NCBI RefSeq assembly: GCF_022605725.1
Contig: NC_065551.1
Span: 22,878,001 to 22,942,000, forward strand
DNA length: 64,000 nt
DNA from: Anthonomus grandis grandis
Lineage: Eukaryota; Arthropoda; Insecta; Coleoptera; Curculionidae
Direction of reading: 5' to 3'
The translations under genes and the position numbers were made by a program. Positions within the stretch are counted from its first letter, which is position 1; every line of letters begins with the position of its first letter. The notes under the pieces were generated by a model that was not told the DNA's origin, did no database searches, and worked only from the letters and a program-made list of their open reading frames with translations. Positions 29,401-43,300 of this stretch are shown here, in pieces.

Positions 29401-32400
29401 ATGACTTCCAAACCAGTATACCAGTGAGCTGCAAAAATTTAAATATAGTGCAATAAAATTTTAATTTAGACTTATTGACTGCCACTTAATTAAAAATTGT
29501 AATAATGTCGACAAATCTAACTTTAAGGAATAATATAAAAATTACCAGTACTATTCAAATAAAAAATACACAAATCCCAATAGTATCAAAAGCAAAAAAC
29601 TTGATTATAATTTTGACCTATCTATGGGTTTCGAATCTCATATTAAAAGTAAAATAAAGTAAAGTTAAAAGTATTTAAGCTGTGTATATAAGATTAAGAT
29701 AAAACATTTCTAACCTCAAAATAGAAATATTTACTTTGCGAAAATATGGTTTTGTCTTTGTTCGATTATGATGTCCCCATAATCAAACAGTTTACGGATA
29801 TTCCTTATCTCTAAGTATTAAAAAAGCCATTCAAAAAGCTCAAAATTCCTGCTTGAGATTTGCATATAATATCCTATATAGACATCACATATCACCATAT
29901 CTTAACGCTAATCAAACTCTTATTATGAATAAAAATTTCAAATTTTTTTTAAACAGTGGGCAGCCAAGAATAAATAATAGAAAACTGCTGGAGATACACA
30001 TGTTTGTATACAGAGTCATAAAAATAGGATAACCGGCATATTTATATAAGACACCAGCTTTTCAAGAATTTGAGCATTCTCATTTAAGTCAAAATAAGGA
30101 TTTTGTTTTACCTATGCACAGATCAGCAGCTTTAAGGTATCCTTTTAAATCTATTGCTGTTCATCAGTGGAGGAAAGATTATTCCATGAACTAAAGGAAT
30201 TACCTCTGCAAATCTTCTTTAAGCAAGTCAAATTAAAAATGCTTTTGGGATAAAATATTAATTAAGTTTTTTTTTAATTTTATATGTCTTTGCAAAAAAA
30301 TAATAACAGTTGTGTATCGCTGACTAATTTTGCACATTTATCTGCATTTCTCTGCGTGCCGGTTCCCCATCTCGATTTCTCGTATTAGCGCTGCCTCTTT
30401 TTTTATACTAGTAACTACGTGAGCGTGTGGGTGTATTTTTTTTTGTCATTTTTCTTAAGTTTTTTTTAAATGATTTTACGTTTTTGTTCAAATATAGGTT
30501 CTTTAAGTTTTGGTGTCACTAAAAATATTTAAAATTCATAACAATAGGTGTGGAAATAGTTGGTTAAGTTATTTAAAAGGTTTGACGGACCTGTACTATA
30601 GTTTACTGGTTTTTTGAGATTTATTTAATAAATAGATATTCCCCTTTGTCAGCACATGATTGTGAACATAAAATTGTAACTTGATTATAAAACTAACAAT
30701 AATTTTTTTTTGTATTTGTATCGTATGGTAACAACGACAATATTTTATCTTTGTTTTTGTTTGTTATTTTTTAAATACTTTATTTTAGTTTCTGTGAAGA
30801 AAGAATTTTTTAAGAGCTAATTAGCAGAGACATTCCTAGTTTTTACTCGACCGTTTACTAGCGTCAAGGTTAACAAAATACCTTTAGTTCATAGACGTTG
30901 TAAATTTACGAAACCCTGTCTTGGACACTTTTGAGTCCTATGATCTTTGCCAATTATTAAACGACAGCCTATTATATTTAATTCTTATTAGTAACTAGGA
31001 TATTATACAGGGTGATGTTTAAGTTAATACTTTTTTTTTATCTGTGTATAGAACTCGGTAAAATAAACACTTTTTTCAAATAACTTTATTCAAAAAACCG
31101 AAAAATAAAAAAATTGCATTGCCAAAATGTTATAAAATTAGTCCAATCTCGTCCTCTCTAATTTAAATAAGTTGTTTAAAGTTATCACCAACTCTTCATA
31201 TTGTCTTTCACTTATAATAATAGGAATCACTTTGAGGTTGAACTAGCGACAGTAAAAGAATACCAGTAATAACTTACCAATTTAAAACCGACGCGCTAGG
31301 ATCAGATAGCATTAACATCAAAATGCTTAAGCTATGTAGTCCAGGTCTATGTATTGAACATGTAATTTTATATTTGGTAAATAGCTATATTGAATATAAT
31401 AGAGTTCCAGATTTTGGAAAATTGCAACAGGTTTGCCTCGATGTAAAAAAGCCAGTCCAGAGAATTTTCTGCGCATAATTAGCATTATACCCAACATAAC
31501 TAAAATTGAAATTTTTGACTAAAAAAAAAAGTTGTTTGTCTCTGAATGCGAATTTCGTAAAGTCTATAGCATTGCAGTAGCACTAACTCTAGTTCTGGAT
31601 GTTGTAATTAAGGCCTGCGACGATAGTTTAGTAAGTGTACTTATATCGCAAAGTTAAAGTACTACGGTTTTGACGAAGATTTTATTGTACTTGTAAATCA
31701 TTTTCTAAGCTATAGGAAACAAAAAATATTATTAAACAATAAAGAATTCTAAACTGCAAATGTTCTGTCTGGATCTCCTTCAGGTTGTATATCATCCTCT
31801 CTTCTCTTTATCGTTTATACTATTTACATAATAACACCTATAGAAACCTTAAAAATTATAGCATGTTGATGACAAACAACTCAACCACTCATTTCATTTA
31901 TCAGAAATACAACAAGCCCAAAGTAATTATTATCAAAGGTTTTGAAACTAATTATTGTTAGCTCTCTTCCTTTATAATACCATTTAAAATATAATTGTGA
32001 TAAAACCAAAGTACTTTGTGTTTCTCCTAAGAAAAGAAAAGAACATGTAAAATTAAAATTTTTTCTTTACTTTACAAAACTCTCCTTAATCTTTTCTAAT
32101 TAAAAAAGACTCTGCGAAACCCTAGTTCTTTCAAACTTTAAATACTGCGATTTTAATATGGACCTTGCCTCTATATCACTGACAATAATAAAATATAAAG
32201 AGTACAAAACGCATGCTGTAGACTCCTATACAGAATAAAAAAATACGATTATATATCCCGTAAAATATTTGAGTGCAAATGAATAAATATAGAGCGGCGT
32301 AGAATTCTTTACGTTGCAACTTTTATGCATGAGCTTCTTTCAGTCCGCAACTCCTTTTCATCTCAAAAAAATAGATTCTGCCCTAGGAATAGGGTATATC

Positions 32401-35400
32401 ACTTTAATGTAAGACAAGAAATATACATTCACTATTCTAAAATATCATACTATAATTTTTCAAAGATTTTTCACATACAACTCGATTAAACTTCATTATC
32501 ATATTCTAAAATTCATTATTATACTTATTATATCATTACTCGCTAGGCTCTTTGAATTCTTTAAATGGCTTGTAAAAATTAATATTTCTTTTATTAATTC
32601 TTTTTTGCTTAAGCTAAGGATTGTTGTATTTTTTATAGATAAGTACATTTTTGTAGTTGTTTTTAGTTGTTATGAAAATCGTAATGGTAATTTAGGTCAC
32701 ATGACGGAAATTTATGGATTGAGCATGAGTAACCTATGGCTAAACTTCTCTTAGTGAGTTTCACGAATCTTTAAAAAAAAATAAGAATTGTATTTCTTTT
32801 TTTAATCTATAATTAATAATTACATCTGCTAAAATTTTTAATTATTCTATCTCGAAATTGTCCATCGTGTTAATTTTACTACTATAATAAACACGGTGGC
32901 AATAAAAGAAGATAAAGAAACCCGATGAAGGCCAACTGGTACAAAACACCCAATGCTTTCTACAGTGCGTCAAGATATGCGCTTCAGACTATTTTGCTAC
33001 CAGGCATCAGATGGCTGACCAATGGTTTGGAGAAGAAACTAGACCTATTACTCTGCATACTTTCTGTAGTCGCAATCGAGCTTTTAAATTTCTTTCATGG
33101 TTACTGTCATGGTTAGTGCTTCCTCTGACTGCGCATCACTATCGTCAACGTTTGAACTAGAGCAGAGAACAGCAAGATTGGGAAGCGGAATGATATAATG
33201 TTATCTTTATGGAATAAGTCTTCCTATGAAGTCTGCATTTAGAATCAGCGTTCAGTTCCTTTTAAAATCATCCAATCTCAAGATCAATACCAAGAAATCA
33301 TCTTTAATTTGTCTCAGAATGTAGAATTCCTTAAACCAGTTTATTGAGACTGGTATTAAAGCAAAATTCATGTAGAAAAAGGTTTAGAAATTTAGACTTA
33401 TTGATATTTCTAGATATATATAGTTTGAAATGCATGTTGTTTCTATTTAAAAACTTTTCATCATTTAATGAGTCGTAACCTCTTCAGAAACATAATACAA
33501 GAACGTCGGGCTCACATATTCTAGCGCATAGGCTTTCTCTAATAGAGCGTGGTCCGATTTAAGTGAATGTTATTTTTAATAATAAATAAACATTTAAAAG
33601 TCCACTAAACAAAGACCCAGCAAAATGTAATTTTATACACTAGATTCTCTAATCAAGGCAAATCAGAATTTAAATAAATGAATATACACATTACATTTAT
33701 ACCTAAGTTAAAATGCAAGATTTAAATTTATTAATACTTACAACAACAAACACAAATAAATTCTTTCACTCTTTCATTATTTTTTAATTGTTTTAGTTTC
33801 ATTTTATAATAAATTCCAATACCTCCATCGAAGAATCTTCTGTCTATGCACGATGGTCGTAGAAGAGGTTACTATAAAGAGTAGACGCTATTACTAATAG
33901 TTGAGGGGCTCTTACCTATACAAGCAATATAACTGCTGCGCGTTATGTTGATGTTGTCCTATAATTCACGTTACTACCGTATCCAGAAGGTATAACTTTT
34001 TTAAAAAAAAAAAAGCACAACTGTTTTGCCGTAGCCACCCCATTCACCGGATTTAAATTCTATGGGATATGATGGGACCACCGACTCTGGCACAGCTAAT
34101 CCATAAAGTTCAAGTTTCTTGAAATAAGTTGCCACAACCACACATGGATCATCTCATTTTGTCGATGCCTAGATGTATATAGGAGTGTATTCAGCTTTCG
34201 GGTCGCCAAACACAATACCAATTGTTTTCTTATTACTTGTTTATAAAGAGTCTTGCAAACCCTTTCTCATTACCGAATAATTCAATTGAAGAAATTATAT
34301 CTTCTGTGTGTACCACTTTATATACCAGTGAATATACATATTTATATAAAACAAAGACAAAATCCATATTTTGTCATATTCAATTGATCTATCCTATTTC
34401 GATGCGACAGTGACGTATATGAACAAATGAATACACAGCAGTGCGGTGCAATTAACCAAGAAATATTTCAGAGTCATAATATTTCCTAAAATAAATGGGC
34501 ATGAGGCAAACGCATTCGCCATTTAAATGGCTGTCGTAAATTATCATTTATACCATAATAGTAGAATACGATAGGAACCAAATAACAAGCGATCTATCTA
34601 TGTTAATTTTAGTGTTTTTTTAGGTCTGAATTTTTCGATAGGATCTTAATAGTGTTTTTTTTTTATAAAATCATAATAAACTAGGTCAAGTATTGAAATT
34701 AGGTACAGTATACGTATCTAAATTTTAAAAAAAGGGAAAAACGAACCACAAAAAATCAAGTTTATCGTCCCCTTGAGTGCTTTTTTTTGCGGCCGCTGCA
34801 TGATTCATGTTTGCTTTTTCTGCCTCAAATAAAATAAAAATCATTATTCAAAGTCCCAGGCAGCAAACAGTCCCTGGGAAAAAGCAAAGAGCAATAATTT
34901 TTGGGCCGCCACGGCTAGGGTGGTGTTATGGCAATAAATTAAACAAGACGTAAGATCTTTCCCGTATGTTTAAGTTACGGAAAAACAGCTGTGCTTGCGT
35001 TTTAACTTTGACAGGACCGCAAATATATACAATTTTTCATATACACAGATTTTACCTTGTCTCAAATGAAGCAAAGATATACAGGGTTATTTGCGACCCA
35101 CTGTACATACTTCCACTATCGGTCAAAATTAGGTAAACTTTTTCAAATTCCTTACATTAAAAAAATATAAGGAAATCTTGCTACAAAAATAGTTGATGCA
35201 GACAAATATGGTGTACGACAAGTGACATACGCAAGACGCTTAGTTTGCATTAATCTGTTATAAGTAAGACAATTTCAAAGTTTTAAATACAAAATTCGTT
35301 AAACCAAAAAATTGAAATTATCATGAAAAAATTGACCGGTCTGATCTACACAAATTAGTAAATAAGTGAATTTCCTGATTTTAATGTTAGTTTTAAGACC

Positions 35401-38400
35401 TTATAAAGACGTCTTAGGGAAGCAGGATTATTTAGTAAAAGAGCCGCTTAAAAACCGATCAGCAGGTAGAACCAGAAGAACCCCCAACTTAGTTTTGCGA
35501 AAAAATATGTGTATTGGACAACTAACGACTGGAAAAAGTTCTTTTTACTGATGAAAGTAAATTTTATTCAATTAGGTCCAATGGAATATCGTGGGTACAT
35601 CTCCCAGAAAACAAATGATTTGATTCAAAGTATAAAAAGCCTACTGTGAAAAGTAAAATTATTTTTATAACCAGGATTTTACTGACAGGTACATTACACT
35701 CATCTATTAAAATATGTTCTGATTCGTAAACCAAGGTGCTTAATAAAAACTATAATTTCTATAATGTTTAACCTGATTACAAAGCATATGGTATCCCTAT
35801 ATAATATATTGATCGTCACGACTTTTAAAACTTCCATTAAAAATTATAATTTCACGAACTTGAGATTGTGTACTTCAAAAGCATTAAAAAACTCGTTAAA
35901 TTTTTTATGAATGCTTTTAATACTAATATTTAATAGTTTGTTGCGCTCACTCACCTGTTCTGCACTTTACTTGCCCATAATCTTTCCTAAGTTGTAGTAA
36001 TGTCCTGTGACTCTAGGTTTTGTAAAATTATTATTTCTGATACTTCCTTAGTCATGTAGTTATGATAGGATGGACAATTCACATCACTAGTTTTAAGGAG
36101 AGTGCAATTTTGTTTAGATCTTTCATTAGCATTGAAACAATTTTTACACTTTTTGGTCAAGACTTAAGACAGTGTCTCTATGAACAATATTTACAGTCAA
36201 GTGCGTTTGTATATATTCTGCTTTATGGTGGTACTGCAGTCTAATATTGAGTATTGCAAATCACATACAATGAAAAACAAAACCTAAGTCAATTTCTTTC
36301 CATTAAAATTGAAAAACCTAAACAGGTGGTGAAAAAGAGGAAAAATTACTGAGAAGTAGTTTCTAAATGATTTAAAAGTGGAAATATAGCTTTTGCATAA
36401 TATTATGCATAACCAAAATGGACATGATACACTTTTTTAATAAATATTAGAACTTTCTATCTTTATGAAAAATAGAATTACAACAAAATTTATTTTCAAT
36501 AACCCACCCAATTCTCATATTTAAATATTGGAATTAAAAATATTCAAAGCAATAACTACAAAACACACTTATTTACATGTCAAGCATATTTCAAATTTTA
36601 TATTGACTTCACGTATTTGTTTCTTATGTATTAATACTATTTAATAAATATGCTTTATTTTTTATGACAAATTATTTATTAAAGTAATACAAATAATAAA
36701 GAAATTAATTAATATAAAAATTAATTTTAGAGCGTATTTTAAACTGTTTCTGCAACACAACAACTATAAAAATATTTTGAAAGAGTAAACTTTATGGACT
36801 GGCGTACTAAAAGTGATCTGGAACGGGTTAATTTAAATTCAAATGACTTATATCACTTGGAATTAAATAGTAAGTTTATCACTGTATATCATAAAATAAA
36901 AAATAATTAATAAAAGCTTTTAAATTTGAAATATGTTAGGTACACTAAAAAATTTAAAAATGTTAAAAAAATAGTTTTTAATTAGAATAACACCAGAATA
37001 TATAATTAAAAGTAAAAACTAAGAAGAACACTGTCATAAATTATTTGGGTTTAAAGAGAGAGATAAATTTTTGCCCTCTAACCTCAAAATTTAGCATTGT
37101 ATTCCCCTATTAACATTATCCGCTAATTTAATTTTCGGGATTTTTAAATCTGTTTGTCAGTTTATCCAATTACCTTTAATTAGTTTTAGTGAGCCACGTG
37201 TACCATATTTGTATAAAAAAAAAATCTTGTAAAAAAATATTATTTTTTTTATATTCAAAGTCTTTTAAAAACTATAAATACAAAATTTGGAGTCACTTAA
37301 GAAGCACGATTCAAAAAAAAAAATAATTTATTAAAAGCATTAATAATAAAGATCTGAACTGTTACAAAATTATATATATTAATTACAAATAATTATAATA
37401 AAAAAATTTCCAAATACTTCATTTAATAAAAAAAAATAAAAAAAACATGGATTAGCCTTAACGAATATTAAAGATTTATATTTATTATCCAAAACCTAAT
37501 AAAAATCAACATTGGCCTTTTCGGATAAAAATATCAAAAATTCTTTCAAATATACTGTCTCTGTCTTTCCTAATATAAATAGATGTTGATCTGTCAAGAG
37601 ATCCGGGCAGAGGGAACGAGTCTCAAAGGTTGTTAACAAATTGCTCGGCAGGCAAGAGGGTTTATTCACAAAATAAACGAGAACGATACGATATATGAGA
37701 AAAAAAGATAAGACTGATTTTAGACAAATTAACATGTTGTTTTGTAATAAAAAAAAAACGAAAAAATAGAAAATGGTAAATTAGTGTTTACGTTTACACT
37801 AAAAAATATATTATTGTATTTACAAATGTGGCTACGCCTTAAACAGGTTTCAATACTATATCAACTTATAAAGGATGAATTTTAATTAAATAAAAGCTAA
37901 ATATAACAATAAAAACTGTATTAAATAAAGAAGTTTTTAAACTTCCAATGAGAAACTCAGTGAAAACCATTAATTAAGTGACACAAGTTTGAAATTTCGC
38001 ATCTCGAAAAGTAACGTCCATAATTCTAAAGCGGCTTGGGTTCAATGCCGGGAAGTTGTGACAATAAGATTTGTTAGCCGCGGCTTTGGAAATTTCAGTT
38101 TTGAATAGTCGACTAAGCAGAATTTGACACTGGCGCGGGAGATAAATTTTACTTGGTCGAAGTCAGCTATAATGAGTTTAGGCAGCTATTGTCTTCGATT
38201 TGTGGATCATAATAGGTGAAACTTCGATGTTTTATTCGCAAATTTTACATTATGAAAAGCTCTTAAGCTCAAATATTCCAGGAAAATTCGGAACACTAAT
38301 CATATACAATAAAAGCTATTGTCAATGTTTAAGCATCTTTTTTTTATGTAAAATATTGCTTCTGAAAGGTCAAAAAAAGGTCATGATTTAGACCAAATGC

Positions 38401-40276
38401 AGAATATTAGTTACGTTAAAATTGATACAAGTACAGGCAAAAATATCAGCAATATCAAGGTTAAACATCTGAGTTAGTCTCAAGTGCCATCCAATGTGGT
38501 GATATTGGCGGCCGATAATTGATAAGAATTCATGATTAGAATTTTGTAATCCTGATGTGATCATTTCCTCGTCTATAAGCTCTTTGTCTTAGCATATTGA
38601 TAATTATCATAATTTACGGGCTGTAAATTGCTTATGATATATGTTCCGATGAAGTTAAAATAGGCAATAGTTGCTCCCTAATACAAGCTACAAATTTTTA
38701 TACTATATGACGCTATCAGAAGATCAAGGCTCTATCTGAAAAATCAGACAGTAGCAAGGTTAGTGTATTTTCCTTAAACTAAAAACCAATGAACTTATTT
38801 TTTTTATTAAAAAAGCTTAATTTTCGAGAAATTGTCGCTGTAACTGAACATTAGTTAAATGTAAATGAGTCTGCATTTGTTTCAAATTATTCTATGGTAA
38901 CTGGATTTATATAGACAATGATCTGTATAGTAACAATGACTTCTTTTGGCGATAACGATAATTTTATTTATCAATTATTATCTAGTTTGATAATCTAATA
39001 AGTTAAAAAATATCTGAATTTTCCATTATCTACCATAAATATTATGACCTTTTTATTGTTTTGTTTTACAAAATATCTGATTCTCATATACATGAATTTT
39101 ATCAAAAATTACTAGGGTTTCTAGCATACCTGCCTTTGAAAAGCAAATACATATTTTGTAGCGATCTCAATACTGATTTATTCAGTGTATTTGCTGGTCA
39201 AGAATCTACTTTTTATCGAATCTCTTTTTAATCCGAAATTTGCTGACTGTAATTTTTTAATTCTAGTGTTTCTGATTGTGAAACAGTAATATCTGAATTA
39301 TATATAAAATCCAAAAAAAAAGAAATAACACACGCAAATTACGCCGTATTTTTGGAGATAAACACTTTCCTAACTTCAAGCACTTATGTTAAATAATTGA
39401 TTGGGACTTTCTCTCTTACGTTGTGGATACTGAGGTTTCGCCTTCTTTTAGCCTTAATTTCCAGGCCTTTCCTCTTTGGTCTATCAAAATAAAACATCAC
39501 AAACCCTGGTATGCTAAAGACTTATGTTAATTCGCAGAAAAATTGCGTTTGTTATATTATATACCTAGAAGCCTTTGTGTTGCCATTGCCAAAACTGCAT
39601 AATCCAACAGATTTTAGTCAACTTAGGTCTATCAGTGTTTTACCAACGTAGTTTTCTTAATAATAATGATATTTTACCACCTAAACAATCTGGATTTAGA
39701 GCAAATTATAGTTGTACTTCGGCTATGGCGGACGTTAAATTTGGATCCGGTCCGATTATCAATTTCTTGTAATACTTTTCGTAATAGGATGATTGTACAT
39801 CTAATAAATCAGCAGAGTATATAATTTAGTTATAATTTAGGTTCTTCTTTTTTAACTTTTTGAATGGTTGTTTTCTTGAGTAATTTATTACAATTTTTGG
39901 TATAGGGATCATTTTATTTATTTATTTACTGTCTGTAATAATTTTTCTATTGTTTGTTATTTAACAAAAAATTTAATCTGTTTTTAGGGGGTTTGAAATG
40001 TGTATTGTTTTGCTTGATGTTAAACTGTCAAATTTATAATTTAGAGCTTTTATATGTAAGTTTATTGGGTATATGATTAAAGAAAAAGCTATGTTTAATT
40101 AGTTATTGGTTAAGCGTTACTGAAATTACCATTTTTTTTAATGAAGTGTGAGGCCACAATGTTAAAGACCAGAATCTGCTATGGCAGAATTTTGAATTTG
40201 TAGGCCTTTTATTTGCGTAAATTTATTACTAGATTTTGTAAACTTGTATTTTTTTTCTTTCTATGCAAATTAAAAA

Positions 40277-40310
<34 letters not shown>

Positions 40311-43300
40311 ATTGTCGGACAGACTTTGCAGAAAACTTTTAAGCATAGAAGCATAAGGGCTGCCCAGAATATTTATTATAAAAGAGGCTGGCCCAATCAA
40401 GGCTTGTTGTGAATTAATTGAGAATTATACCTTCTTCATCTGGCTTATGTATTTCTTCACCTGAGCCCCTTAACAGTGATTTTGTGAATGTTCCAAAAAC
40501 CTTAATATGTAAGTAATATATAGAAACAAAATATCTGAGACTGCTCCTACTTAGGGACTTGATGGACTTGCTCTAAACATGTTTTCAAATTTGCCAGATT
40601 AAATCTTAAAACATATTACAAATTTAATCAATAAGTCATTTCAAAATGGAGCCTTTGCAAGCTATCTAAAGACTGAAATTATTTATCCGCTACATAAACG
40701 AGATGATATAGAACAAGTTTTGAAGTATCATCTAATCGCAGATCTTCCCAAGACACAGTTGGTTAAAAAACGTGTTGTCTCTTCTACTTAAAAATAAAAT
40801 ACTTACCACTCATCAATTTAAATTCTTGAGGTATAAATGCATCAGCAATGCTACGTTTGCATTTTTAGTAGAGAATACTTTTATCTAAACAACTATCACT
40901 TAGCAGCCATAAATGCAATTGCTCTAAAGCTTTCGACTGTAGAAATCATAATATCTTAATTAAGAAGTTGCAGTACTACAGGCTTAGAACAACAATTCTT
41001 AACTGGTTAAGGACTTATTTTAATGAGAGAAGTCAGCTTGTAGGAGTCAACATAACGACCTACTTATAATGAAGGATTTATAATTAAGATCTTCTTGTAA
41101 GTTAATAGAATATGGGGTACCTCAAGATTCAATTATTTTAGGCCCTATTTTGTTTTCACTATTGGTAGTGGTAAGACCTGCATGTTTGTAGACGATAGAA
41201 GCATTATGGAGCAACCCATATAATTAATGACTACACAAAAATGTATCAAATGACCTAGTTATCATTAAATCATGGTGGGATTCAAATCTTTTGTGCCTTA
41301 ACGTTCATAAGAGGAGTTTATCTGATACGCTCTTCCATTCTGAGGTACCTGTTGTGCGACCTAATTAAAGCATATTTTTAAACTACAAAAGAGGGCGACT
41401 TGTTATTCACTAATACTAGTAGTAGGACTGCATGTCAAGATTTCTTCAAAAAAAAAATATCAAATAATAACTCGACTTTCTTTTTTCATATTTGAATCCG
41501 TTTGCTTAATACGTCAGCACACATTAGTAAATCCAGAAAAGTCATCTCACAACTACTCTCTTAGAACAGTGACGCATGATCTTTATCTTCCCACCCCACG
41601 ATCAGAGCTAGTTAAAAGCCTTATACTATGTAAGCAAAAAATAATGCATAATCATCTGCTACTTGAAATTAATTTCATATCTTTGCAATTCCTGGAGAGA
41701 TCAATATAATTATGTAGTGAACCACTTTTATATAAAATAATGTTAAAAGGTTATAAATATTAATTTATTTTAACCGTTTACTTTATTTTCTTATTTTTTT
41801 CTTAATTTTTTTTTTATATTTTGTGTCGTGTGTAAGACCATACTTTTATAGTATAATCACGTACAAGTTTTATTTTATTCTACAATAATTTATGTATTTA
41901 TATTTTATGCTTCATAAATTGTGAGGTCTTATTTGTTTTTTGTATATTTTTTATTATTTTATTAGCTTTTTCTAGAAAGTTTGAAATATTTACCTAACAA
42001 TAAAGTAGATTAATATTACTGTCAGAATAAACATAATAATTTTAATAATTTATGATCAATAAGAAATCTTCTGAAAAACTGAAAAAATATTTCGATTATG
42101 TATTTAAAATTGTATAATCACGTTTATATTAATAATATTGTCAATGTGTAATAGATAAGCACTAAAAACTATAATAGTGATAATTTTAGCAACTCCTAAT
42201 TAGCTTAAGTATATATTAACGAAAATATTGGGAACTTTGTACATGTAAGAGCGAAAAGCTTCGAATTGCATTAAATTAAAGATTTTATTTATACAAAGTA
42301 AACAAACTTATCTAACCGAGATCTACTTAGAGCCGACATCTCTTTAAAAGTTAACAAATTTCTAAATTCAAAACAAATAACTCAAAATCATATCATATTG
42401 GGTAGAAGAAGTAGTAGAAGCAAACTTAAGGATCTTAAGGTCAAAATGGACCGAAATGGCCCTATTCTATATAGTAACTGCATCCTACTTATGACCAAGC
42501 CTGGATATTTCAAAAAATCAGTTAATTCCTTAGCAGTAATGATTTTCCTAAACAATCCAACTTTTAGATTTATTCTTTACTTTAAACAATTATTTAAAAC
42601 TAGTGCAGCTACTTTTGATAATTTTTTTATTCCACACTAATAACTCTTTCAAATGAATCCGGTTACTCCACTTCTTTATTGCATATCTAAACTCCAGAAA
42701 CAAAACTATCCTGTGAGATCGGCAGATTTATATATCAATTTAAAACTCATATAAACTTAACGAAAATTTAATAAAAACAAAAATATTCTCTAACTCGCTT
42801 CTTGTTTCTTATGATGTTTCTAACTTATTTTGAAGGATCCTACCAGAAGACTATGAATTATATACCCTATAAATTCAGCCGGAGCCGGAGTGTACAGGAT
42901 AAAAACGAGCACAGGGGAATCCTTCCCGCTAGGGAAACACACCACAGTTTTCCAAGCGGAGGTGTTTGCTATACTCGAAGTAGCGAACAAATAAGAGGCA
43001 TTGGAAGGTGACGGGATGATTTGCATCTCCTCCGATAGTCAAGCTGCCCTCAAGACGATTCAGAAACCCAGGGACAGCTCCGCGGTAGTCCAGGAATGCA
43101 GAGACGCATTGGAAAGGCTTGCAACACACAAGGAAGTGAGACGGAGGTGGGTCTCAGAACACCAAGGTGTTGAGGGCAATGAGCGGGCCGACGAACGAAG
43201 TGGCAAGACAAGGTTCCGTTAACCCCTTCGTAGGCCCCGATCCTTATCTCGGTCTTAGCAAAAAACAAATCTCCCAGGCACTTAATAATTGGGCCTGGGA

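Larger units (their letters stand above)
38783..41710 (+). mobile_element. Second copy of the jockey-like LINE, heavily decayed
   Basis: Matches the minus-strand copy at 4.9-7.6 kb segment by segment. KTNELIFFIKKLNFREIVAV and TEHxLNVNESAFVSNY (38.8 kb) match the endonuclease start. Later matches are CGDLNTDL-like sequence near 39155 and KPWYAKD near 39500. GLDGLALNMFSNLPD, NLINKSFQNGAFASYLKTEI and PLHKRDD are at 40.56-40.70 kb. THQFKFL is near 40810, NHNILIKKLQYYRL near 40945, YGVPQDSIILGPILFSLL near 41110, and LYLPTPRSELVKSLILCK near 41580. It has many stops, and foreign sequence at about 39590-40400 interrupts it. Confidence 0.85.

Noticed and set aside
29398..29404. CTGATGA as a hammerhead core
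   Set aside because: It is the codon context of the LINE YADD motif and no GAAA half follows.
37496..37735. 79-codon minus-strand frame as a secreted peptide gene
   Set aside because: The hydrophobic start could mimic a signal peptide, but nothing else supports it.
40261..40320. CRISPR-like array
   Set aside because: It is a plain TAT microsatellite in a eukaryotic intron; no spacer-repeat structure was found anywhere in the window.
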